This document shows, one piece after another, positions 18,103 through 25,658 of a stretch of DNA of 64,000 nucleotides (position 1 is its first letter; each line of letters starts with the position of its first letter). The DNA is taken from assembly GCF_014645235.1 (NCBI RefSeq), contig NZ_BMLM01000001.1, forward strand, positions 1,116,001-1,180,000, given 5' to 3'. Below the pieces are notes generated by a model. It searched no databases, was not told the DNA's origin, and saw nothing but the letters and a program-made list of their open reading frames with translations. Origin of the DNA: Agrococcus terreus. GTDB lineage: Bacteria > Actinomycetota > Actinomycetes > Actinomycetales > Microbacteriaceae. A program made the translations under genes and the position numbers.

Positions 18103-20072
18103 GCGGTTCCCTTCGACGGTTCGCGGTCGACGGCCTCCTGCGGGGGCTCCCCGCCGAAGCCGCGGTAGCGGGCGGCCTGGATGATGACGCTGAGCGCCAG
18201 CAGGTCGTAGGCGACCCAGACCGTGTTCACGAGCGTGCCCGTGCCGTCGGCCGTGCCGACGACGACGCGGCCGACGCCGATGATCAGGGCGAGCAGCAGC
18301 ATCCCGATCGCGGTGAGCTGCGGCCAGATCTCGCGCCAGGGCACGCGCCCCTCGGCGACCTTGTCCTTGCGGGTGACGACGAAGTCGAGCGGGGTGCGCA
18401 GCACGACGTTGGCGAACGACGTGACGCACGCCTTGATCCACACCGGGAACAGCGCGAGCGAGTACTGCTGGCCGCGCCACGTGCGGATGCCGCGCGCGAC
18501 GACGACGAAGAGCACCTGGTTGACGAGGAAGTACGGCAGGAAGCGCAGGAAGAAGTCGACCGACCAGGCCGTCACCGGCAGGATCCCGAGCACGAGGTAG
18601 ACGACGGGCGCGGCGAGGTACACGACGGCGGCGAAGCCCGACAGGTAGCTCCACATCGTGCCGAAGTACATGAGCCGCTGGCCCGCGCTCAGGCCGCGCT
18701 TGAGGAGCGGGTTGTCGCGCAGCAGCACCTGCATGGTGCCCTGCGCCCAGCGCAGGCGCTGCTTGAGCATCGTGCCGAGGTCGTCCGGGGCGAGGCCGTG
18801 CGCCAGCACCTCGTGGTGGTAGACGCTGCGCCAGCCGAGCGAGTGCAGCTGCATCGCCGTCGCCATGTCCTCGGTGACCGAGATGGTCGCGAGCGGCTGC
18901 AGCGGCTGCGCCTCGCCCGGGCGGTCCACGCGCAGCGCGTCGAGGAGGGCCGAGACGGCGTCGACGGCGCCCAGCGGCGACAGGTCGGAGGCGGCGAGCC
19001 GGGCGAGGGCCGCGTCGTCGATGACGACGACGCCCAGCTCGGCGTCGCGCTGGACCGGGAGGGCCTGCAGCTCGGCGAGGTCGTCGTGCATGCGCGCGAC
19101 GTCGAGCGCGACGAGCCGCTGCGAGGCGGCGTCGACCGCCTCGCGCACTCGGAAGGTCACGTCGGCGATGTGGCCGCCCTCGTCGATCTCCGACCGCGCG
19201 GCGCCCACCTCGGCGCGCAGGCGCGAGAGCTCGGCGCGCAGCTCCGGCTCGTTCGAGCGGCGGTGCGCCTCGCGGGCCAGCAGGCTCTCGGCGGCGCGGA
19301 GCGTGCGCCGCGTCGACGCCTCCACGTCGCGCACGTAGCCGACGATGCCGAGCTGCATGAGCGCATCCCGCCGCAGCACCGCGTTGGAGCCGCAGAAGAA
19401 CGCGGCGTTCCAGCCGTCCTTGCCCTGCTGGATGGGCCCGTAGAAGAGCGGCGCCTGGCTGCCGAGCGGGTCGGCCTCGTCGACGTTCGAGAACCACTGC
19501 GGCGTCTGCACGAGCGCCACCTGCGGGTCGTCGGCGAAGTAGCCGAGCGTGCGCTCGAGGATGAGCGGGTCCGGCACCTGGTCGGCGTCGAGGATGAGCA
19601 GGAACTCGCCGTCGGTCTGGAACAGCGCGTTGTTGAGGTTGCCGGCCTTCGCGTGGCGCGGCTTGCCGTCCCAGTCCGCCGAGCGGCGGATGTAGCCGAT
19701 CCCGGCGGCGCGCGCGGCGGCCTCCATCTCGGGTCGTGCGCCGTCGTCGAGGATCCACGTCTCGTGCGGGTAGGCGATGCGCTTCGCGGCGTGCGCGGTC
19801 GTCATGACGAGCTCGATCGGCTCGTTGTAGGTGGTGATGAAGACGTCGACGGTGCCCTGCGGCGGTGACGTCGGCCTCGGCCGCTGCTTGGCCCTCCACA
19901 TCGTGGTGGCGAACAGGATGGTGTCGATGAGGCTGTAGGTCTCGGCGATGACGAGCGGCACCGCGATCCACCACGCCGACCAGTTCACCGACTCCAGCCA
20001 CCGCCAGGCGACGTAGTTGACGCCCAGCAGCACCGAGAGGGTGGCGAGGATGCGGATGACGAGCAGCCGCAT
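18099..20072 (-). CDS. Cellulose-synthase-like processive glycosyltransferase (GT2) with internal insertion
   Basis: A 657-residue membrane synthase. Two N-terminal helices precede the GT2 domain: DVFITTYNEP (~76), WILDDGARPE (~106), LILDADQVPD (~159), VQTPQWF (~188), SVTEDMAT (~398) and LKQRLRWAQG (~436). D,D,D,QxxRW are complete, so activity is expected. At least six C-terminal helices form the channel part. No PilZ domain is evident, so c-di-GMP control through PilZ is unlikely. About 150 residues (244-396) rich in Ala/Arg/Glu with coiled-coil character separate FFCGSNAVLRRDAL from TED; in BcsA these motifs are nearly adjacent. The start overlaps the PP2C stop (TGATG). Confidence 0.9.
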   Translation of the reverse strand: MRLLVIRILATLSVLLGVNYVAWRWLESVNWSAWWIAVPLVIAETYSLIDTILFATTMWRAKQRPRPTSPPQGTVDVFITTYNEPIELVMTTAHAAKRIAYPHETWILDDGARPEMEAAARAAGIGYIRRSADWDGKPRHAKAGNLNNALFQTDGEFLLILDADQVPDPLILERTLGYFADDPQVALVQTPQWFSNVDEADPLGSQAPLFYGPIQQGKDGWNAAFFCGSNAVLRRDALMQLGIVGYVRDVEASTRRTLRAAESLLAREAHRRSNEPELRAELSRLRAEVGAARSEIDEGGHIADVTFRVREAVDAASQRLVALDVARMHDDLAELQALPVQRDAELGVVVIDDAALARLAASDLSPLGAVDAVSALLDALRVDRPGEAQPLQPLATISVTEDMATAMQLHSLGWRSVYHHEVLAHGLAPDDLGTMLKQRLRWAQGTMQVLLRDNPLLKRGLSAGQRLMYFGTMWSYLSGFAAVVYLAAPVVYLVLGILPVTAWSVDFFLRFLPYFLVNQVLFVVVARGIRTWRGQQYSLALFPVWIKACVTSFANVVLRTPLDFVVTRKDKVAEGRVPWREIWPQLTAIGMLLLALIIGVGRVVVGTADGTGTLVNTVWVAYDLLALSVIIQAARYRGFGGEPPQEAVDREPSKGTA

Positions 20073-21220
20073 CAGGCGCTCCTCCGCACGACGACGACGG
20101 TCACGTCGTCGGGCGCGCGGCGCTCGCGGGCGAGCCGCACCGCCTCCTCGACGGCGCCCTGCGGGCCGTGCTCGGCGAGCGTGCGGCTCACGTGCTCGAA
20201 CGGCCGCTCCGCGTCGAGGATGTCGAGCAGCCCGTCGCTGCAGCACAGCAGCGCGTCGCCCGGCTCGAGCGCGACGCTCGCGGAGCGGCGGTCCTCGCCG
20301 AGCCCCATCCCGAGCGGGAGGCCCGTGGATCGCAGCCGCTCCCAGGATCCGTCGGCGCGCAGCGCGAAGGCGAGGCTGTGGCCGGCGTCGACGAACTCCA
20401 GCTCGCCCGTCTCGAGCCGCAGCGAGGAGTGGAAGGCGGTGACGAAGACGTTCGCCTCGGACAGGCTCTCCTCGAGCAGCCGGTCGACCTCGGCGACGGA
20501 GCTCGCGAGGTCGCGGTGCGGGGCGGTGCGCAGCGAGGCGCGCACCGAGGCCGCGATGATCGCGGGGCCGGTGCCCTTGCCCATGACGTCGGCGACGGTG
20601 ACGCGCAGGTCGTCCTCGTGGGCGACGATGTCCCAGAAGTCGCCGGAGATGGCGCCCGCCGCGGCCGAGGCGCCGGCGAGCTCGTAGCCCGGGGCCTCCG
20701 GGAGGCGCTGCGGCGCGAGCGCGCGCTGCACGAGGAGCGCGCCGTCGAGCTCGCGCGAGCGGGCGAGCTCGAGCTGCACCCAGCCGGCGAGCTCCTGGAG
20801 CAGCGCGACCTGGCGCTCGTCGAGCTCGCGCGGCTCGGTGTCGAGGATGCAGAGCGTGCCCACGTGCTCGCCGCCCGGCGCCTCGAGGGGGTGGCCGGCG
20901 TAGAAGCGGAGGTGCGGGTCGCCCTGCACCCAGGGGCTGTCGGCCCAGGCGGGATCGGCCGCCGCGTCGGGCACGACGTTCGTGGCGCCGAGCCGCGCGG
21001 TCGCGTCGCAGAACGAGCCAGCGCGCGGCGCCTCGCGCCCGCCGAGGCCGATCTCGGACTTCCGCCACTGGCGGTCGTGGTCGAGCAGCGTCACGCTCAC
21101 CATCGGCACGCGGAAGAGCTCCTGCGCGAGCCGCGTGATGCGGTCGACCCGCTCGTCGGTCGGCGTGTCCACCACATCGAGCTCGTCGAGCGCCCGTTGG
21201 CGCCGTGGCTCGTCAATCAT
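20072..21220 (-). CDS. GAF-PP2C (SpoIIE-type) serine phosphatase
   Basis: A 382-residue phosphatase. Residues ~10-150 form a GAF domain (RITRLAQELFRVPMVSVTLLDHDRQW, FCDATARLG, GTLCILDTEPRELDERQ), which usually senses a ligand or redox state. Residues ~165-380 are the PP2C domain, with SGDFWD, VADVMGKGTGPAIIAA, CCSDGLLDILD and APDDVTVVVV, so both metal-binding aspartates are present. It should dephosphorylate the STAS protein of this operon (inference from family). GGGGGC lies 5-10 bases before the ATG at 21220; the longer reading to 21400 adds non-conserved sequence. Confidence 0.9.
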   Translation of the reverse strand: MIDEPRRQRALDELDVVDTPTDERVDRITRLAQELFRVPMVSVTLLDHDRQWRKSEIGLGGREAPRAGSFCDATARLGATNVVPDAAADPAWADSPWVQGDPHLRFYAGHPLEAPGGEHVGTLCILDTEPRELDERQVALLQELAGWVQLELARSRELDGALLVQRALAPQRLPEAPGYELAGASAAAGAISGDFWDIVAHEDDLRVTVADVMGKGTGPAIIAASVRASLRTAPHRDLASSVAEVDRLLEESLSEANVFVTAFHSSLRLETGELEFVDAGHSLAFALRADGSWERLRSTGLPLGMGLGEDRRSASVALEPGDALLCCSDGLLDILDAERPFEHVSRTLAEHGPQGAVEEAVRLARERRAPDDVTVVVVRRSA

Positions 21221-21386
21221 CGAACTGCCCCCTCGTGACTGGTCGGCATCCCGGCTCCGGCCTCGGTGGAGCCTCCCTCCAGCACATCGTGCACCATCCG
21301 CATCCTTGCGGGCCAGGGATCGGCGGCCGACGGCCTGCCAGGACGCTGATCGCCCACGCCCAGGAACGGGTGGTTGCGTGGGTGAC

Positions 21387-22091
21387 ATGACCGAACCCAT
21401 CCGCGCCGTCTACGTCAACGGCACGCTCACCCCCTCGCCCGGCGAGAGCCACACCGACCTGCTCATCGAGGCGAGCGCCGACATCCTGCGTCAGCAGGGC
21501 GTCGAGGTCGAGGTGATCCGTGCCGTCGACCACGACATCGCGCCGGGCGTGCAGCCCGACATGACCGAGCACGGCATCGCGACCGATGCGTGGCCGCAGC
21601 TGTGGGAGCGCATCTCGAGGGCCGACATCCTCGTGCTCGCGACGCCGATCTGGCTCGGCAACCTCTCGTCGGTCACGCGCCGCGTCATCGAGCGGCTCTA
21701 CGCGCAGTCGGGCGACCTCAACGACAAGGGGCAGTCGAGCACCTACGGCAAGGTCGCCGGCCTGCTCGTGGGCGGCAACGAGGACGGCATGAAGCACGTG
21801 GCTGCCGAGACCCTCTACGCGCTCGGCCACATCGGCTACACGATCCCGCCGCAGGCCGACGCCGGCTGGGTGGGGGAGGCCGGCCCCGGCCCGTCGTACG
21901 GCGACGAGCTCGACGACGGCTCCATCGCGGGCGCCGACAACGACTTCACGAAGCGCAACATCACGATCATGGCGTGGAACCTGCTGCACCTCGCGCGCAT
22001 GCTGCAGGGCGGCATCCCCAACGAGGGCAACGACCGCAACGCGTGGGAGCGCGGCGAGCGCTTCGGCTTCCACAACCCCGAGTACCGCTGA
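21387..22091 (+). CDS. Flavodoxin-fold NAD(P)H:FMN reductase-like protein
   Basis: A 234-residue protein of the NADPH-dependent FMN reductase superfamily. It begins IRAVYVNGTLTPSPGESHTDLLIEA (flavin phosphate loop), then ADILVLATPIWLGNLSSVTRRVIERL, the typical P-x-W/Y-N flavin strand, and GKVAGLLVGGNEDGMKHVAAETLYALGHIGYTIPP. The C-terminal part WERGERFGFHNPEYR is longer than in plain flavodoxins. Probably an electron-transfer or quinone reductase; the substrate is not apparent. Divergent from the phosphatase operon and followed at 76 bases by the hydrolase gene. Confidence 0.83.
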   Translation: MTEPIRAVYVNGTLTPSPGESHTDLLIEASADILRQQGVEVEVIRAVDHDIAPGVQPDMTEHGIATDAWPQLWERISRADILVLATPIWLGNLSSVTRRVIERLYAQSGDLNDKGQSSTYGKVAGLLVGGNEDGMKHVAAETLYALGHIGYTIPPQADAGWVGEAGPGPSYGDELDDGSIAGADNDFTKRNITIMAWNLLHLARMLQGGIPNEGNDRNAWERGERFGFHNPEYR

Positions 22092-22167
22092 CGCGGACCG
22101 GGCACCGACCACCGCCCGCCGTCCGGCGGGCGCACCCCTGACAAGACATCCGAGCGAGGAGAGCCCC

Positions 22168-22986
22168 ATGGCAGACATCACCCTGCACATCGACGACACC
22201 GGCGCCCCCGAGGGCGGCGGCGGCCGACCCGTCGTGCTCATCCACGGCTGGCCGCTCTCGGCCGAGGCGTGGGACGCCCAGACCGACGCGCTCGCGAGCG
22301 CCGGCTACCGGGTGGTCGCCTACGACCGCCGCGGCTTCGGCCGCTCCGACAAGCCCGAGGACGGCTACGACTACGACACCTTCGCGGCAGACCTCGACGG
22401 CGTGCTGCGCGAGCTCGACCTCACCGACGTCACGCTCGTCGGCTTCTCGATGGGCGGCGGCGAGGTCGCCCGCTACGTCTCCGCGTACGGGCAGGAGCGC
22501 ATCCGCTCGGTCGTCTTCGCGGCGGCCGTGCCGCCGTTCCTGCTGCAGTCGGACGACAACCCCGACGGGCCGCTCACGGAGGAGGCCTACCAGGGCATGC
22601 GCGGACAGCTCGAGGCCGACCGCGACGCGTTCCTCGACGGGTTCACGACCGGCTTCTTCTCGACGGATGCGGGCATCCAGGTGACCGAGGAGCAGCGGCA
22701 GGAGGCGCTGACGCTCGCGAAGCAGTCGTCGCAGACGGCTGCGCTCGGCGCGATGGACGCGTGGGCGACGACCGACTTCCGCGACGACATCGGCACGATC
22801 ACCGTGCCGACGCTCGTCATCCACGGCGACGGCGACCAGACGGTGCCGTACGAGGGCTCGGGCAAGCGCACCGCCGAGACGATCGAGGGCAGCGAGCTGC
22901 ACGTGATCGCGGGCGCCCCGCACGGCCTCAACGTGTCGCACGTCGACGAGTTCAACCGGGTGCTGCTGGACTTCCTGCAGCGCTGA
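22168..22986 (+). CDS. Alpha/beta hydrolase (non-haem chloroperoxidase/esterase-like)
   Basis: A 272-residue hydrolase. VVLIHGWPLSAEAWD forms the oxyanion loop, the nucleophile elbow is VGFSMGGGE with catalytic Ser, the acid is in VIHGDGDQTVP and the His in AGAPHGLNVSH. YDRRGFGRSDKPEDGYDYDTFAADL is the classic cofactor-free haloperoxidase/esterase signature. Such enzymes hydrolyse esters or perhydrolyse short acids; the natural substrate is unknown. GAGGAGAG precedes the ATG. A strong hairpin follows the gene. Confidence 0.9.
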   Translation: MADITLHIDDTGAPEGGGGRPVVLIHGWPLSAEAWDAQTDALASAGYRVVAYDRRGFGRSDKPEDGYDYDTFAADLDGVLRELDLTDVTLVGFSMGGGEVARYVSAYGQERIRSVVFAAAVPPFLLQSDDNPDGPLTEEAYQGMRGQLEADRDAFLDGFTTGFFSTDAGIQVTEEQRQEALTLAKQSSQTAALGAMDAWATTDFRDDIGTITVPTLVIHGDGDQTVPYEGSGKRTAETIEGSELHVIAGAPHGLNVSHVDEFNRVLLDFLQR

Positions 22987-23015
22987 CGCGGGCGCGGCGC
23001 TCCCGCCGCGCGCTC

Positions 23016-23046
23016 GAGCGGCCGTCCCATCGCGGGGCGGCCGCTC
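23016..23046 (+). terminator. Hairpin terminator after the alpha/beta hydrolase gene
   Basis: GAGCGGCCG (23016-23024) pairs with CGGCCGCTC (23038-23046); a T-G wobble and CCC/GGG extend the stem to 13 pairs around loop ATCGC. There is no T-run, as usual in such GC-rich genomes. Confidence 0.6.
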
Positions 23047-23073
23047 TCGCGTGGCGCGCCGATCGACCCGATC

Positions 23074-23210
23074 GAGTGGCCGTCTCGCGCCCCCGAGCGG
23101 TCACCTCATGCTCGGGATCGGTCACTTCCTGCATCGAGTGGTCACGAAGCGCTGGGAGTGGTCGCTTCCTGCAGCACGACGTGACCACTGATCGCACGCA
23201 TCGACCACTC
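23074..23210. repeat. Helically phased array of GAGTGGTCAC-like units
   Basis: Within the 303-base gap 22987-23289, five direct copies of a degenerate (C/G)GA(G/T)(C/T)GGTCAC-like core begin at 23074, 23095, 23116, 23136 and 23156, i.e. spaced 21, 21, 20 and 20 bases. TTCCTGCA follows two of them. Two inverted copies follow (CACT around 23187 and CGACCACTC at 23202). AGTGGTCAC (23137) has a perfect complement at 23181, and GAGTGGTCG (23156) at 23202. No ORF is supported. It could be a protein-binding array, a folded RNA or a genome-wide intergenic repeat. Confidence 0.6.
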
Positions 23211-23289
23211 GCTGCAGCGGGCTCGAGCTGAGGCCCGTGACCGACGTGAGCCCCGTGGATCCTGGCGCGTGTGGGCGCGGGGGAGCAGG

Positions 23290-24228
23290 ATGCCGGCCAT
23301 GCGCGTCATCGACTGGCTCATGGAGGGCGACCCGGCGATCCGCTGGCAGGTCATGCAGGACCTCCTGGATGCGGATCCGGCCGAGGTCGCGGACGAGCGC
23401 GCGCGGGTCGCGCGCGAGGGGTGGGGCGCCGCGCTGCTCGCCGCCCGCGGCGCCGACGGCCAGTGGGCTGGCGGCGCGCACTTCCCGACGGCGGAGCCGG
23501 AGCTGCCCGGTCAGCCGTGGACGTCGACGTCGCACGTGCTCACCGAGCTGCGGCTGCTCGGCCTCGACCCGCGCAGCCCCGAGGCGCGGGAGGTCGTCGA
23601 CGACGTGCGCCGGGTCACGTGCTGGGAGCACGACGGCCAGCCCTTCTGGGAGGGCGAGGTGGAGCCGTGCATCAACGGCGCGCTCGTGACGAACGGCGTC
23701 CACTACGGCGTGCCGGTCGACGGGGTCGTCGAGCGGCTGCTCGGCAAGCGCATGGCCGACGGCGGCTGGAACTGCGAGCAGGAGCACGGCAGCACCCGAT
23801 CCTCGTTCGACTCGACGATCGCCGTCCTCGAGGCGATGGCGGCCCAGGAGCGCGTGACCGACGACCCGCGCGTGCGCGAGGCGCGGCTGAGCGGCGAGGC
23901 ATACCTGCTCGAGCGCGGCCTGCTGCGGCGACGCTCCACGGGCGAGGTCGTCGACGAGGACTACCTGCGGCTCGCGTTCCCGCCGCGCTGGCACTACGAC
24001 GTGCTGCGGGCGCTCGAGCACCTCCGCGCGGTCGGCGCGGAGCCGGACGAGCGGATGCGCGAGGCGATCGACGTCGTCCGCGGCAAGCGGCAGGGCGACG
24101 GCACGTGGCCGCTCGAGGTGCGGTGGGGCGGCGACGCCCGCATCGACCACGGGCCGGTCGGCGAGCCGAACCGCTGGATCACCCTGAAGGCGCTCCGCGT
24201 GCTGCGGTGGGCGGGCGAGGACGTCTAG
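23290..24228 (+). CDS. QW-motif protein of the squalene cyclase/prenyltransferase alpha-toroid type
   Basis: A 312-residue protein with repeats of the terpene-cyclase-like alpha/alpha fold: DGQWAGGAHFP (~57), MADGGWNCEQEHGSTRSSFDSTIAVLEAM (~155) and KRQGDGTWPLEVRWGGD (~270) look like QW motifs. The catalytic DxDD of squalene-hopene cyclase is not present, so cyclase activity is not claimed. Similar proteins are often annotated only by fold. The ATG at 23290 has GGGGAG 5 bases upstream; an ATG at 23299 is an alternative. Located downstream of the repeat array, it stands alone. Confidence 0.72.
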   Translation: MPAMRVIDWLMEGDPAIRWQVMQDLLDADPAEVADERARVAREGWGAALLAARGADGQWAGGAHFPTAEPELPGQPWTSTSHVLTELRLLGLDPRSPEAREVVDDVRRVTCWEHDGQPFWEGEVEPCINGALVTNGVHYGVPVDGVVERLLGKRMADGGWNCEQEHGSTRSSFDSTIAVLEAMAAQERVTDDPRVREARLSGEAYLLERGLLRRRSTGEVVDEDYLRLAFPPRWHYDVLRALEHLRAVGAEPDERMREAIDVVRGKRQGDGTWPLEVRWGGDARIDHGPVGEPNRWITLKALRVLRWAGEDV

Positions 24229-24363
24229 CAGGGGGTGCCGGAGCTCCGCGCCGACGCGCTCCCGCGAGACCTGATCGAGGATCGGGAAGGCGGATCGCTC
24301 CGCGATGCACCCGTGCCGCGTCCGCCTCCGCCCGGAGGTCAGGGGCAGCCGCCGGACGACCGC

Positions 24364-24372
24364 TGTGGACAA
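24364..24372 (+). promoter_or_regulatory. DnaA-box-like nonamer TGTGGACAA
   Basis: The nonamer is the exact reverse complement of TTGTCCACA, the actinobacterial DnaA box consensus, and lies 41 bases before the tadA start. A single copy in 64 kb may be chance. The rest of 24229-24412 shows no gene and no convincing promoter. Confidence 0.3.
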
Positions 24373-24412
24373 CTTCCGCCGCCCGCCGCGGCCCCGCGCT
24401 TCACTGGCTCGC

Positions 24413-25645
24413 ATGCGCCAGGCCGTCGCCGAGATCACCGCCACCGTGCGGGCGAAGGTGCGTCGCGACGGCGTCGATCTCGCCGGCTCCGGCGATCTCG
24501 CCGAGCGCTACGTGCGCGACGCCGTGCGCTCCTACGCCGAGCGCTCGCTCGGCGGCAGCGTGCCGATGCTCGCCGACGAGCGCGAAGCCGAGCGCGACGT
24601 GCTGGCGGCCGTCCGCGGCTACGGACCGCTCCAGCCGTTCCTCGACGATCCCGAGGTCGAGGAGCTCTGGATCAACCAGGGCTCGCTCGTCTTCGCGGCT
24701 CGCGCCGGCGTGAGCGAGCAGCTGCCGCTGCGGCTCACCGAGACCGAGGTGCGCGACCTCGTCGAGCGCATGCTCTCGACCACCGGCCGCCGCGTCGACC
24801 TCTCGACGCCGTTCGTCGACGCCTCCCTGCCCGACGGGTCGCGCCTGCATGTCGCCTCCGGCGACGTCGCTCGCGGGGCGATGAGCATCAACATCCGCAA
24901 GTTCGCGCGCCGCCTCGCGTCGCTGTCGGCGCTCGTCGAGCGCGGGGCGCTCAGCCAGCAGGCCGCGCAGTTCCTGCGCCAGGCTGTCGTCGCCGGTTGC
25001 AACATCCTCGTCTCGGGCCCCACGCACGCGGGCAAGACCACCCTCCTGAACGCGCTGCTCGGCGCCGTCCGGCCGGGGGAGCGGGTGGTCACGGTCGAGG
25101 AGACGTTCGAGCTCGACCCGCCCGTCGACGACATCGTCGGCCTCCAGTGCCGGCAGCCGAGCCTCGAGGGCACGGGCGAGATCACGCTCCGCAGGCTCGT
25201 CAAGGAGTCGCTCCGGATGCGCCCGGACCGGCTGGTCGTCGGCGAGGTGCGCGAGGCCGAGGCGCTCGACCTGCTCATCGCCCTCAACTCGGGGGTGAGC
25301 GGCATGTGCTCCATCCACGCGAACTCCGCCCGCGACGCGCTCTCGAAGCTCACGACGCTGCCGCTGCTCGCGGGCCGCAACATCGACGCCGGCTTCGTGC
25401 TGCCGACGGTGGCGCAGTGCGTCGACCTCGTCGCGCACCTCGCGATCGACGCCCGCGGCAACCGCCAGGTCGTCGAGATCCTCGCGCCCACCGGCCACGT
25501 CCAGGGCACCGTCATCGAGGGCTCGACGCTCTTCGCGCTCCGCGGCGGCCTGCTCGAGCCGACCGGCTCGCATCCTGCGCGGCTCGAGAAGTTCGCCGCC
25601 GTCGGCGCCGACCCGACCGCGCTCCTCGCACGGGGCGCCGCATGA
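24413..25645 (+). CDS. tadA: Tad/Flp pilus assembly ATPase TadA (CpaF family)
   Basis: A 410-residue secretion ATPase powering Flp pilus assembly. The N-terminal domain has RGYGPLQPFLDDPEVEELWINQ; Walker A is SGPTHAGKTT (~201), the Asp/Glu boxes lie in VVTVEETFEL, Walker B is MRPDRLVVGEVREAEALDLL and the His box is MCSIHANSARDAL. All catalytic elements are intact. It is first in a run of seven same-strand genes. An upstream ATG at 24305 would add 36 non-conserved residues and is not preferred. Confidence 0.92.
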   Translation: MRQAVAEITATVRAKVRRDGVDLAGSGDLAERYVRDAVRSYAERSLGGSVPMLADEREAERDVLAAVRGYGPLQPFLDDPEVEELWINQGSLVFAARAGVSEQLPLRLTETEVRDLVERMLSTTGRRVDLSTPFVDASLPDGSRLHVASGDVARGAMSINIRKFARRLASLSALVERGALSQQAAQFLRQAVVAGCNILVSGPTHAGKTTLLNALLGAVRPGERVVTVEETFELDPPVDDIVGLQCRQPSLEGTGEITLRRLVKESLRMRPDRLVVGEVREAEALDLLIALNSGVSGMCSIHANSARDALSKLTTLPLLAGRNIDAGFVLPTVAQCVDLVAHLAIDARGNRQVVEILAPTGHVQGTVIEGSTLFALRGGLLEPTGSHPARLEKFAAVGADPTALLARGAA

Positions 25646-25658
25646 GGGGCGGCACGGC

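Noticed and set aside
17364-21220. Classical SigB/SigF stress-response operon
   Set aside because: Phosphatase, switch and kinase are present but no sigma factor gene is in or next to the operon; a glycosyltransferase occupies the middle.
23074-23210. CRISPR array
   Set aside because: Units are degenerate, 20-21 bases long without separate spacers, include inverted copies, and no cas genes are nearby.
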